NCBI GenBank assembly: GCA_036381125.1
Contig: DASVDK010000154.1
Coordinates: forward strand, 1-51,598
Reading direction: 5' to 3'
DNA length: 51,598 bases
Source of the DNA: DASVDK01 sp036381125 [NCBI: Thermodesulfobacteriota bacterium]
GTDB taxonomy: Bacteria > DASVDK01
Below, piece after piece: positions 26,428 to 34,840 of the stretch. A program made the translations under genes and the position numbers. Position 1 is the first letter of the stretch, and each line of letters opens with the position of its first letter. The notes beneath the pieces are model-generated. The model saw only the letters and a list, made by a program, of their open reading frames with translations. It was not told the origin of the DNA and did not search any database.

Positions 26428-28370
26428 GGGGTCGTCATCCGATCGAGACCGCTCATCGCGGTGAGGCTCCGGCCCCGGACGTACCAGCGTCGGCCCAGGA
26501 TCGCCGCTCCGGCGACCGCGCCGATCGTCGTCGTGAGGGCACCAGGCACGAAGACTAGCGCCGACGCGGCGGCGAGCAAGCCCCGCTCGAACCGGGACAG
26601 CCGGCCCCGAAAGTACCCGGTCTGGACGGCCGCCAGCATGATCACGGCGCCGGCGAGCACGGCGAGGCCGAGAGCCGCCCTCGCGAGGTGCGGGCCCGAG
26701 AGATCCTGGAGGAGGAGGTCGGGCTGGTAGACCCACAGGAACGGGAAGACGAACGCCACGAGGCAAAGACGCACGGCGATCAGGCCGATCCGGATCACCG
26801 GCTCCTGCGCGATGGCCGCGGCGGCGAACACCGCGAGGGCGACCGGCGGCGTGATGGCCGACATGACGGCGAAGTAGAAGACGAAGAGGTGGGCCGTCAG
26901 GACCGGCAGGCCGAGTTCGATCATGGCCGGCCCGGCCACGAAGATCACGAGCAGGTACGACGCCGCCGTCGGCAGCCCCATGCCGAGGAGGAGCGAGCAG
27001 GCGGCGGCCGCGACGAGCGCCAGCGGAAGGTTGTTCTGCCCGAGGTCGAGGATCGCCTGGCCGAGCTTGACGCCGAGCCCCGTGGCCGACACGGCGCCGA
27101 TCACGATGCCGATGGCGGCGCAGGCGGCCGCCACGGCGATCCCCTCCCGGCCCCCCTCCACGAGCACCTCGATCAGCGCCCGTGGGCGGAGCCGCGTCTC
27201 CGGAAACAGCATCGCGACGGTGACGACGGCGATCACCGCCCCGAGCCCGCAGAGGTCCACCGAGTACCCCGCGAAGAGCATGCCGAGCAGCACGGCGAAC
27301 GAGGCGACGATGGTGGTCGCCTGCGCCGTGCGCGCCCGCGTCCAGCGCTCGCGCCTCACCGGAGCGGGGGCAAGACCGAGCTTCCCCGCCTCGAGCGCCG
27401 TCGCGACCGACAGGCTGAGGAGGAAGAGGAGCGACGGCGCGATCGCGGCGAGCATGATGTTGCCGTAGGGGACGCCGGTGATCTCCGCCATGATGAACGC
27501 GCCGACCCCCATCACCGGGGGCATGATCTGACCGACGACGGACGACGACGCCTCGACGGCCCCGGCATAGGCCCGGCTGAAGCCGGCGCCGTGCATCATG
27601 TTGATCGTGATCGCCCCGTTGGCGACGACGTTCGCGGGAGCCGAGCCGTTGATCGAGCCGAAAAGGGCGGAGGCGACGATGGCGCACTGCGCCGAGCCCG
27701 AGCGGCGCCCCATCGTGAGCCACCCGGCGATCCAGTCGAAGAACTCCCCGGCGCCGACGATCCGGAGCGCCACGCCGAAGATCACGAAGACGTACACGAT
27801 CTCGACGACCGAGCCGAGCGCGACGCCGAAGATGCCCGACTGGCTGTACGCCAGCTCGGCGACCTCGGCCAGCCCGAGGCCCCGATGCCCCAGTATCCCG
27901 GGCAGGATCGGGCCGGCGAGGAGGTAGGCGATGCCCAGGAGGACGACCGAGAGCAGGAGGAACCCCTCGGCACGCCTCGCCGCCTCGAGCACGACGAGCG
28001 TGCCGACCACGTACACGGCGAGGTCGGCGGCGTTCGGGATCCCCTCGCGCAAGGCGGCGATCTCGTGGTGGTGCTCGATCATGTAGAGGGCGGTGATCAC
28101 GCCCGCCGCGGCGAGCACCGCCGAGAGGGCGACGTCGAGGGCGGGCGACGCGCGCCGCAGGGGACCGGGGCTGAGGGCGAAGACCGCCCCGAGGACGAGC
28201 GCCAGGACGACCTCGTACTGGATCCAGTTGGGATAGCGGCCGGCGAGCGTCGTCCAGACGACGAAGAGGGAGACGGCCGCGCAGCAGGCGCGACCGACGC
28301 CTCGCGCGGCGGCGTCGAGCGGGTGGGAGCCGGCGCCGCCGCGGGCACGGGATGGGGTCGTCTCGTTCAT
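26424..28370 (-). CDS. TRAP transporter fused permease (DctQM type)
   Basis: This 648-residue protein starts at ATG 28370 after GGGAGGAG. It has many hydrophobic helices over its whole length. The large-subunit motifs include SALFGSINGSAPANVVANG, MPPVMGVGAFIMAEITG and LGMGLPTAASYLL. An N-terminal region of about four helices stands in for the small DctQ subunit, as usual for TRAP permeases paired with TAXI binding proteins. It imports an organic acid using the sodium gradient. The binding protein is encoded 42 bases upstream. Confidence 0.94.
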   Translation of the reverse strand: MNETTPSRARGGAGSHPLDAAARGVGRACCAAVSLFVVWTTLAGRYPNWIQYEVVLALVLGAVFALSPGPLRRASPALDVALSAVLAAAGVITALYMIEHHHEIAALREGIPNAADLAVYVVGTLVVLEAARRAEGFLLLSVVLLGIAYLLAGPILPGILGHRGLGLAEVAELAYSQSGIFGVALGSVVEIVYVFVIFGVALRIVGAGEFFDWIAGWLTMGRRSGSAQCAIVASALFGSINGSAPANVVANGAITINMMHGAGFSRAYAGAVEASSSVVGQIMPPVMGVGAFIMAEITGVPYGNIMLAAIAPSLLFLLSLSVATALEAGKLGLAPAPVRRERWTRARTAQATTIVASFAVLLGMLFAGYSVDLCGLGAVIAVVTVAMLFPETRLRPRALIEVLVEGGREGIAVAAACAAIGIVIGAVSATGLGVKLGQAILDLGQNNLPLALVAAAACSLLLGMGLPTAASYLLVIFVAGPAMIELGLPVLTAHLFVFYFAVMSAITPPVALAVFAAAAIAQEPVIRIGLIAVRLCLVAFVFPFLWVYQPDLLLQDLSGPHLARAALGLAVLAGAVIMLAAVQTGYFRGRLSRFERGLLAAASALVFVPGALTTTIGAVAGAAILGRRWYVRGRSLTAMSGLDRMTTP

Positions 28371-28412
28371 CGCGCTCCTCCCGCGGATCCGCGTGGCGGC
28401 GCCGGCCCCGCG

Positions 28413-29420
28413 TCAGATGACCTTCTTCTCCTTGAAGTACCTCGCCGCGCCGGGGTGGAGTTCGGCCGAGAGGCCCTCGAGCGCGTTCTCGATGTCGAGG
28501 GTGCGCAGCGCCGCGCTGGCCTTGCGCACCTCCTCCACGTTCTCCCAGAAGACCTTCGTGATGCCGTACGCGACGTCCTCGGGCATGTCCTTGCGGACCA
28601 TGATCATGAACGGAAAGGTCCAGAACCGGACCGGGTCGTCGGCCTCGATGCGGCCGCCGTACGCCTCGGCGAGCGTCCGGGCCGGAACCGTCCGGTAGAC
28701 GTAGTTCGCGCCGTTGGTGACGGCGGCGCGGAAGGGCTCGAGGGACCCGGCGTCCGGGGAGATGAAGCGGAGCCTGTGCGACCGGGACGCGTTGTCGAGG
28801 GCGGCCTGCGGGATGCCGCCCCAGACGAGGGTCGCGTCGATCTGGCCGTTGCCGAGCTGATCGAGGGCCGCACCGTAGTCCAGGTACTGGAGCCGAACGT
28901 CACCCTTCTCGGCGTCGAGACCGTGCACGCGCAGGAGGCGCGTGGAGACGTGACCCGCGTTGCCGCCGGGGCGGCCGATGGCGACCGTCTTGCCCTTCAG
29001 GTCCGCGAAGCGCCGGATGCCGCTGTCGGCCCGCACCACGTACTGCGCCATGCCGCTGTCCATGGCGAAGAGCACCCGCATGTCCTTGTAGCGGGCGGAC
29101 AGCTCGGGAGGGTCCTCCTTGTAGCTGCCGGTGCGGCCGAGGGCATCGAGGTAGTGCGGCGCGCCGATCACGGTGATGTCGACCTTGCCCTGCGCGAGGC
29201 TCCGCATCCCGCGAACGGTTCCGGTCTCGACCGGCGTGATCGTGTGCCCGAGGCCCGAGCGCCTGAGGATATTGGACCAGGCCGTGGCGAGCTGGAAGTC
29301 GTCGCTCGTCAGCGACACGGTCGCCATCACGAGCTCGCGTGCGGCGGCCGGAGCCGGGGACGCGGCGAGGGTCAGGACGGTGAGGGTCGCGGCGCCTATC
29401 GCCGCAAGCGTTCGCTTCAT
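28413..29420 (-). CDS. TAXI-family TRAP substrate-binding protein
   Basis: This 335-residue protein starts at ATG 29420, with GGGAGGAG just upstream. A signal peptide covers about residues 1-27 (LAAIGAATLTVLTLAASPAPA). The mature TAXI fold shows VETGTVRGMRSLAQGKVDITVIG, FADLKGKTVAIGRPGG, GNGQIDATLVWGGIP and the C-terminal ELHPGAARYFKEK. It binds the substrate in the periplasm and delivers it to the fused permease. It lies in the middle of the HMGL-CaiB-TAXI-TRAP-SMP30-IclR operon. TAXI ligands are usually carboxylates. The ligand here is unknown. Confidence 0.93.
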   Translation of the reverse strand: MKRTLAAIGAATLTVLTLAASPAPAAARELVMATVSLTSDDFQLATAWSNILRRSGLGHTITPVETGTVRGMRSLAQGKVDITVIGAPHYLDALGRTGSYKEDPPELSARYKDMRVLFAMDSGMAQYVVRADSGIRRFADLKGKTVAIGRPGGNAGHVSTRLLRVHGLDAEKGDVRLQYLDYGAALDQLGNGQIDATLVWGGIPQAALDNASRSHRLRFISPDAGSLEPFRAAVTNGANYVYRTVPARTLAEAYGGRIEADDPVRFWTFPFMIMVRKDMPEDVAYGITKVFWENVEEVRKASAALRTLDIENALEGLSAELHPGAARYFKEKKVI

Positions 29421-29461
29421 GGGCTCCTCCCTGGTCGTGCGTGTGTCGGGGCGAGGGACCG

Positions 29462-30679
29462 TCAGGGCACCTCGCCCCGCCCCCGGTCGAGGCCGACGAC
29501 GCCCGTCTCCACGAGTCGGGCCACCTCGTCCGGTGCGTACCCCAGCTCGGCGGCGACCTCGCGGCTGTGCTCGCCCACGCGCGGCACGTCGAGCCGCCGT
29601 CCGAACCGCCGGCCGTCCATCTCGACCGGAAGGGCCGGCACGCGGGTCGCCCGGCCGTCGGCGAGCGTCACCTCGACCATCCCGCCGGGCTGGTTGAGGT
29701 GCGGGTCGTCGAAGAGCTCCTCGGGCCTGGTGATCGGGGCGAACGGCAACCCCGCCCGCTCGCAGCGGCGCATCAGCTCCGCCTTCGTCAGGCGACCGAA
29801 CGTCTCGGCCAGGCGCGGCAGGAACCGGTCGCGGCGAGCGACGCGCTGCGGATTCGTCGCGAGGTCCGGGTCCGCGGCGAGGTCGGGGAGGTCGAAGGCC
29901 TCGCAGAACTGCCGCCACTGCGTGTCGGTGACCACCCCCACGAAGACCTGCTGGCCGTCGGCGGTGTCGAAGACGTCGTAGACGGCCCAGGCGGAGAGCC
30001 GGTTCGGCATCGGCGCGGCCGGCACGCCGGTGACGGCGAACTGGACCATGTGCTGCGCGACCAGGAAGGCGGTGTTCTCGAAGAGCGCGCTCTTCACCTC
30101 CTGCCCCCGGCCGGTCGCGTCCCGCTCGCGCAGCGCGGCGAGGACGGCGATCGCCGCGAACATCCCGCCCATGATGTCGTTCACCGAGGCCCCGGCCCGG
30201 AGCGGCCGGCCCGGCGGCCCGGTCATGTAGGCGAGGCCGCCCATCATCTGCACGACCTCGTCGAGGGCGGTGCGCTGCTCGTAGGGGCCGGCGAGGAAGC
30301 CCTTCAGGGAGCAGTAGACGAGGCGCGGGTTGCTCGCGGCGAGGTCGCGGTAGCCGAGGCCGAGGCGCGCCATCGCCCCCGGCCGGAAGTTCTCGATCAC
30401 CACGTCCGCGGAATCGACGAGGCGCCGGACCAGGCGGATGCCGTCGGGGCGCTTGAGGTCGACCGCGACGCTCCGCTTGTTGCGGTTGTACGTCGGGAAG
30501 AAGCCCGCTCCGGACCCGGCGAGGCGCCGCGTGTTGTCGCCGGCGGGAGGCTCGATCTTGATCACGTCGGCGCCGAGGTCCGCGAGGATGAGACCGCAGC
30601 TCGGCCCCATGATCATGTGGGCGAACTCGACGACGCGGATGCCGGCGAGCGGCAAGCGCGGCCCGTCCACGCGGCTCAC
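29462..30679 (-). CDS. CaiB/BaiF-family (class III) CoA transferase
   Basis: This 405-residue protein starts at GTG 30679, overlapping the lyase stop as GTGA. Family motifs include RVVEFAHMIMGPSCGLILADLGADVIKIEPP, GDNTRRL, NRNKRSVAVDLK, DVVIENFRPGAMARLGLGY and AFLVAQHMVQ. The catalytic aspartate is in TALDEVVQMMGG. It transfers CoA from a donor such as succinyl-CoA to a carboxylic acid. Standing next to an HMG-CoA-lyase-like enzyme and an acid importer, it would activate the imported acid for cleavage. Confidence 0.94.
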   Translation of the reverse strand: MSRVDGPRLPLAGIRVVEFAHMIMGPSCGLILADLGADVIKIEPPAGDNTRRLAGSGAGFFPTYNRNKRSVAVDLKRPDGIRLVRRLVDSADVVIENFRPGAMARLGLGYRDLAASNPRLVYCSLKGFLAGPYEQRTALDEVVQMMGGLAYMTGPPGRPLRAGASVNDIMGGMFAAIAVLAALRERDATGRGQEVKSALFENTAFLVAQHMVQFAVTGVPAAPMPNRLSAWAVYDVFDTADGQQVFVGVVTDTQWRQFCEAFDLPDLAADPDLATNPQRVARRDRFLPRLAETFGRLTKAELMRRCERAGLPFAPITRPEELFDDPHLNQPGGMVEVTLADGRATRVPALPVEMDGRRFGRRLDVPRVGEHSREVAAELGYAPDEVARLVETGVVGLDRGRGEVP

Positions 30680-31623
30680 GTCGTCCCGCCCGCCGCGGCG
30701 CGCGGCGCGAACCCCTTAGGGGCGCCGACCTTCGCGATGTGGCCGAAGAGGGCGTTCGCCGGGACGGCGCGCTCGAGGACGCGGCGGGCCTCGAGGAGGG
30801 CGTCCAGGTCCACGCCCGTGCGCAGGCCCATCGCCTCGAGCATGAAGACCAGGTCCTCCGTGGCGACGTTGCCCGACGCCCCGGGCGCGAAGGGGCACCC
30901 GCCGAGCCCGGCGAGGGAGCTGTCGAACTCGCGGATCCCCTCGTCGAGCCCCGCGAGGACGTTCGCGAGGCCGAGCCCGCGCGTGTCGTGGAGGTGCAGC
31001 GCCGTGAGCCGGTCGCCGACGACCGCGCGCACCGCGCGCACCACGCGGCGCACCTGGGCCGGGTTGGCGTAGCCGACAGTGTCCGCGAGGCTCACGTCGT
31101 CGGCGCCGGCCTCCGCGGCCGCCGCGGCCAGCCGCAAGACCTCGCGCTCGTCGACCGCCCCCTCGTAGCTGCACCCGAAGACGGTGGAGAGCCCCACGGA
31201 CACGCGCGGACGGCGCGCCGGCGGGAGGCTGTCCCGCAGCGCCACGATCCGCCGCAACTCGTCGACCTGCTCGTCCGGCGCCTTGCGAACGTTCGCCAGG
31301 CTGTGGCTGCGGCTTACCGAGATCGTCAGGGTGAGCTTGTGGACGCCCGCCGCCACCGCCCGCTCGGCCCCCTTGAGGTTCGGTACCAGGGCCGCCACGG
31401 TGAGGCCGGGGATGCGGAGCGCCTCGGTCGCCACCGCATCCGCATCCGCGAACTGCGGGACGACCCTCGGCGGCACGAAGGAGCACACCTCGATCTCGCG
31501 CACGCCCGCCGCGGCCTCGGCCGCGATCCAGGCCGTCTTGACCGCCGTCGGGACGACGCTGCCCACGTACTGGAGGCCGTCTCTCGGCCCCACCTCGCTG
31601 ATCTCGACGTCTGCCCGGCTCAC
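30676..31623 (-). CDS. hydroxymethylglutaryl-CoA lyase-like enzyme
   Basis: The GTG at 31623 is chosen because conserved sequence begins at once (VEISEVGPRDGLQ), giving 315 residues. An in-frame ATG at 31686 lies within the probable promoter. The DRE-TIM barrel is clear: VGPRDGLQ with the catalytic Arg-Asp, ALHLHDTRGLGLAN with the metal His pair, and the active-site cysteine loop GLGGCPFAPGASGN. It cleaves HMG-CoA or a related 3-hydroxy-3-methylacyl-CoA into two smaller products, commonly acetyl-CoA plus a keto acid. It heads the operon and overlaps the CoA transferase by 4 bases. Confidence 0.92.
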   Translation of the reverse strand: MSRADVEISEVGPRDGLQYVGSVVPTAVKTAWIAAEAAAGVREIEVCSFVPPRVVPQFADADAVATEALRIPGLTVAALVPNLKGAERAVAAGVHKLTLTISVSRSHSLANVRKAPDEQVDELRRIVALRDSLPPARRPRVSVGLSTVFGCSYEGAVDEREVLRLAAAAAEAGADDVSLADTVGYANPAQVRRVVRAVRAVVGDRLTALHLHDTRGLGLANVLAGLDEGIREFDSSLAGLGGCPFAPGASGNVATEDLVFMLEAMGLRTGVDLDALLEARRVLERAVPANALFGHIAKVGAPKGFAPRAAAGGTT

Positions 31624-31640
31624 GTTGCCCGCCAAGAGGG

Positions 31641-31659
31641 GATTCTGTCCAGCAGAATC
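31641..31659 (-). promoter_or_regulatory. inverted repeat, candidate operator or leader hairpin of the TRAP/HMGL operon
   Basis: GATTCTG (31641-31647) and CAGAATC (31653-31659) form a perfect 7+5+7 repeat. It lies 18 bases upstream of the GTG of the lyase gene and just downstream of the likely transcription start. The operon's own IclR protein is a candidate binder. Confidence 0.5.
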
Positions 31660-31676
31660 ACGTTCCGTCAGTCGCA

Positions 31677-31705
31677 ATGCTCGCACGGCGTCACGGCCGT
31701 GTCAA
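31677..31705 (-). promoter_or_regulatory. probable promoter of the HMGL-CaiB-TRAP operon
   Basis: A perfect minus-strand TTGACA (31705-31700) is followed 17 bases later by GAGCAT (31682-31677), a weak -10. It is back-to-back with the rplU promoter. Confidence 0.4.
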
Positions 31706-31763
31706 CCGTCGTTTCGCAGTCGCCCCGCCCTGCCGCGCGTCCGGTGCGACCCTCCTGAGCGGC

Positions 31764-31792
31764 TTGACGGTCGTACTGGACGCCGCTAGACT
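31764..31792 (+). promoter_or_regulatory. promoter of rplU-rpmA-obgE-proB
   Basis: TTGACG (31764-31769) and TAGACT (31787-31792) are exactly 17 bases apart. The rplU start is at 31909, leaving a leader of roughly 110 bases. I see no classical L21 leader structure in it. Confidence 0.7.
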
Positions 31793-31908
31793 TTCGAGGT
31801 TTTTCTCTCGAGACTCTTCGGGGCATCGTCGGGCCGAGTCGCGCCTTGCCGCCTTCGGCGGCGCGCGGACAGCCGGCCCGCCCGACAGCGAGACGGAGAC
31901 GTACGGAC

Positions 31909-32223
31909 ATGTACGCGGTCATCAGGAGCGGCGGCAAGCAGTACCGGGTCGCCCAGGGCGAGGTCGTGCGCCTCGAGAAGCTTCCGGGCAACGTCGGCGA
32001 CGCCGTCACGCTCTCCGAGGTCCTCATGGTCGGCGAAGGGGACGCCGTCACGGTCGGCACCCCCACCGTGCCCGGCGCCAGCGTCTCGGCCGAGATCGTC
32101 GAGCAGGACCGCGCCAGGAAGATCCTCGTCGGCAGGAAGAAGCGCCGCAAGGGCTTCTCCAAGTTCCGCGGCCACCGACAGTACTACACCGCCGTGCGGA
32201 TCACGGCCATCCAGGGAGCGTAA
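31909..32223 (+). CDS. rplU: 50S ribosomal protein L21
   Basis: This 104-residue protein starts at ATG 31909, with GGAG about ten bases upstream. [14 protein letters not shown] is the canonical L21 N-terminus. [18 protein letters not shown] near the C-terminus is the conserved basic 23S rRNA-contact segment. It is a component of the large ribosomal subunit. It heads the conserved rplU-rpmA-obgE unit, with the sigma-70 promoter visible upstream. Confidence 0.98.
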   Translation: MYAVIRSGGKQYRVAQGEVVRLEKLPGNVGDAVTLSEVLMVGEGDAVTVGTPTVPGASVSAEIVEQDRARKILVGRKKRRKGFSKFRGHRQYYTAVRITAIQGA

Positions 32224-32230
32224 CCGCACC

Positions 32231-32503
32231 ATGGCTCACAAGAAGGGCGTCGGCAGCAGCCGCAACGGGCGCGACTCGATCGGCAAGCGCCTCGGCGTCA
32301 AGAAGTTCGGCGGCGAGTTCGTACAGGCCGGCAACATCATCGTCCGGCAGCGCGGCACCAGGATCCATCCGGGGCTCAACGTCGGCCTCGGTCGCGACTA
32401 CACGATCTTCGCGCTGGTCGACGGGCACGTCGCCTTCCAGCGGGCCGGCAGGGACCGCAAGAAGGTCTCCGTCATCCCGCAGGCCCCGGCCGCCGGGGCC
32501 TAG
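32231..32503 (+). CDS. rpmA: 50S ribosomal protein L27
   Basis: This 90-residue protein starts 7 bases after rpl[17 protein letters not shown] is the standard start, directly carrying the flexible N-terminal tail that reaches the peptidyl-transferase centre. No Firmicutes-type cleavable extension is present. [24 protein letters not shown] and [17 protein letters not shown] complete the family profile. Confidence 0.98.
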   Translation: MAHKKGVGSSRNGRDSIGKRLGVKKFGGEFVQAGNIIVRQRGTRIHPGLNVGLGRDYTIFALVDGHVAFQRAGRDRKKVSVIPQAPAAGA

Positions 32504-32598
32504 GGCTTCGCGACGGGCGGGGTCCGGGCCGGGCGCCGGCGGCCCTCGCGGACCCCGCACCCCTCCCCCACCTCGCCCCGGTCGCTCGAGGGGCGTCC

Positions 32599-33654
32599 AT
32601 GAAGTTCGTCGACGAGGTCACCGTCACGGTCCGGTCCGGCGCGGGAGGCGCCGGGGCGGTCTCGTTCCGCCGCGAGGCCAACGCGCCGAAGGGGGGCCCG
32701 GACGGCGGCGACGGCGGCCGCGGCGGCGACGTCGTGTTCGAGGCCGACCCCGACAAGACGACGCTCCTCGACCTCCAGTACCAGCAGAGCTACAGGGCCG
32801 CCGACGGCGAACGGGGGCGCGGCGGCGAGATGGCGGGCCGCAGCGCCGAGGACCTCGTCGTCCGCGTTCCGGTCGGCACGCTGGTCCGCGACCCGGAGGA
32901 CGGCGCCGTCCTCGCCGACCTCGACGCGCCCGGCATGCGCTGGGTGGCGGCGCGCGGTGGACGCGGCGGCAAGGGCAACACCCACTTCAAGTCGGCGCGC
33001 CGGCAGGCGCCCCGCTTCGCCCAGCCGGGCGAGCCGGGCGAGGAGCGGCGGCTCCGGCTCGAGCTGCGCCTGCTCGCCGACGTGGGGCTCGTCGGCTTCC
33101 CGAACGCCGGCAAGTCGACCCTCATCTCGGCCGTCTCGGCCGCCCGGCCGAAGGTCGCCGACTACCCCTTCACGACCCTCGTGCCGCACCTCGGGGTCGT
33201 CCGCGTGGGCGACCGCACGTTCGTCGCGGCCGACATCCCCGGCCTCATCGAGGGCGCGGCCGAGGGCGCGGGGCTCGGGCTGCGCTTCCTCAAGCACGTC
33301 GAGCGCTGCCGCCTGCTCCTCCACCTGGTCGACCTCGCCGAGCCGTCCGCCGAGACCTGCCTCGCGCGGTTCGACGCGTTGAACGCCGAGCTGGCGAAGT
33401 TCGATCCGGCGCTCGCCGCCAAGCCGCAGATCGCCGTGCCGACGAAGCTCGACGTGACCGAGGCGCAGGCCAACCTCCCCGCCGTCCGGGCGGCGCTCGA
33501 GGCGCGGGGCTACGAGGTGGTCCCCATCTCCGCGGCGACGCGGCAGGGGCTCGACGCCCTGCTCGGCGCCGTGGCGCGGCGGCTCTTCGCCGCGGAGGAG
33601 GCCCGCGAAGCCCGGCGCCGCGCGTCGGGGGAGCGCGTGACGTGGCAGCCGTAA
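32599..33654 (+). CDS. obgE: Obg GTPase (ribosome assembly/stringent response)
   Basis: This 351-residue protein starts at ATG 32599. The glycine-rich Obg fold occupies residues 1-158 (AGGAGAVSFRRE, GGDGGRGGDVVF). The G domain follows with G1 GFPNAGKST (from residue 166), the Switch I DYPFTT, and G3 in DIPGLIEGA. The G4 motif reads T282-K-L-D where most Obg proteins have NKxD. G5 is ISA. It is involved in 50S maturation and growth control. It lacks the long C-terminal OCT domain. Its TAA overlaps the proB ATG by one base. Confidence 0.97.
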   Translation: MKFVDEVTVTVRSGAGGAGAVSFRREANAPKGGPDGGDGGRGGDVVFEADPDKTTLLDLQYQQSYRAADGERGRGGEMAGRSAEDLVVRVPVGTLVRDPEDGAVLADLDAPGMRWVAARGGRGGKGNTHFKSARRQAPRFAQPGEPGEERRLRLELRLLADVGLVGFPNAGKSTLISAVSAARPKVADYPFTTLVPHLGVVRVGDRTFVAADIPGLIEGAAEGAGLGLRFLKHVERCRLLLHLVDLAEPSAETCLARFDALNAELAKFDPALAAKPQIAVPTKLDVTEAQANLPAVRAALEARGYEVVPISAATRQGLDALLGAVARRLFAAEEAREARRRASGERVTWQP

Positions 33655-34796
33655 TGGCCGCGGCGGCCGGCCGGGAGCCGGTCACCCGGGCCCGGCGCCT
33701 CGTCGTCAAGCTCGGGACGAGCGTCCTCACGGGCGGCCCGACGGCGAAGGGGGCCGGCCTCGACCTCCCCTACTTCGCCCGCCTCGCCTCGCAGGTGCAG
33801 GCGCTCGCCGCCAGCGGGCGGGAGACCGTGATCGTCTCCTCGGCCGCGATCGCCTGCGGAATGCACGTGCTCGGCCTCAAGGAGCGGCCGAGGGCGATCC
33901 CGATGAAGCAGGCCTGCGCCGCGGTCGGGCAGAGCGGCCTCATGCGCGCCTACGAGGAGGCCTTCGCGCCGCACGGCCGCCGGGTGGGGCAGATCCTCCT
34001 CGCGGCCGACGACCTCGCCTCGCGGCGCCGCTTCCTGAACGCCCGCAACACGCTGCGCGCCCTGCTCGACGCCGGCGTCGTCCCGGTCGTCAACGAGAAC
34101 GACACGGTCACGGTCGACGAGATCCGCTTCGGCGACAACGACACCCTCTCGGCGCTGGTCACCAACGTCGTCGAAGCCGACCTCCTCGTGATCCTCTCGG
34201 ACATCGACGGCCTCTACGACGCCGACCCGCGAAAGGAGCCGACGGCCCGCCTCCTCCCCGAGATCCGCGAGGTGGACGACGCCCTGCGCGCGAAGGCCGG
34301 AGGCGCCGGCGCCCTCGGCTCGGGCGGCATGGCGACCAAGCTCGAGGCGGCCCGCAAGGCCGCCCTCTTCGGCGTCCCCACGATCATCGCGAACGGGCGC
34401 ACGGACGACGTGCTCGTGCGCGTCGTCGCCGGCGAGCCGCTCGGGACCTTCTTCCGGCCGCGCGAGGAACGGCTCGCCTCGCGGAAGCACTGGATCGCCT
34501 TCGGCCTCACCCCGTCCGGCACGCTCACGCTCGACGACGGCGCCGTCGCCGCCATCGTGCGCAAGGGCAAGAGCCTTCTCCCCTCGGGCGTCATCGCGGT
34601 CTCCGGCCGCTTCGAGGCGGGCGACTCGGTCCGCCTCGTGGACGCCTCGGGCCGCGAGGTGGCGCGCGGCCTGGTCAACTACCCCGCCCACGACGTCGAG
34701 AAGATCCTCCGCGCGAAGACGACCGAGATCGAGGCCCGGCTCGGCTACAAGTCGCTCGACGAGGTGGTCCACCGGGACGACCTCGTGGTGCTCTGA
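33654..34796 (+). CDS. proB: glutamate 5-kinase
   Basis: This 380-residue protein starts at ATG 33654 (TAATG overlap with obgE). An in-frame GTG at 33642 with GGGGAG nine bases upstream is a credible alternative. The amino-acid kinase domain shows VVKLGTSVL, IVSSAAIACG, NENDTVTVDEIRFGDNDTLSA and LSDIDGLYDADPR. A C-terminal PUA domain covers about residues 290-375 (GTLTLDDGAVAAI, SLLPSGVIAVSG, ARGLVNY). It catalyses the first step of proline synthesis. proA lies 2.9 kb downstream, separated by an accessory insert. Confidence 0.97.
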   Translation: MAAAAGREPVTRARRLVVKLGTSVLTGGPTAKGAGLDLPYFARLASQVQALAASGRETVIVSSAAIACGMHVLGLKERPRAIPMKQACAAVGQSGLMRAYEEAFAPHGRRVGQILLAADDLASRRRFLNARNTLRALLDAGVVPVVNENDTVTVDEIRFGDNDTLSALVTNVVEADLLVILSDIDGLYDADPRKEPTARLLPEIREVDDALRAKAGGAGALGSGGMATKLEAARKAALFGVPTIIANGRTDDVLVRVVAGEPLGTFFRPREERLASRKHWIAFGLTPSGTLTLDDGAVAAIVRKGKSLLPSGVIAVSGRFEAGDSVRLVDASGREVARGLVNYPAHDVEKILRAKTTEIEARLGYKSLDEVVHRDDLVVL

Positions 34797-34840
34797 TCTC
34801 GGGACGAGGCGGAGACTGGTTGTCGAGGGGGCCTCGCCGC

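Noticed and set aside
26688-29981. Plus-strand open frame of 1097 codons opposite the TRAP genes
   Set aside because: Its Arg/Asp/Glu/His-rich translation is a shadow of the TRAP permease and TAXI genes, and it has no ribosome site or recognisable motif.
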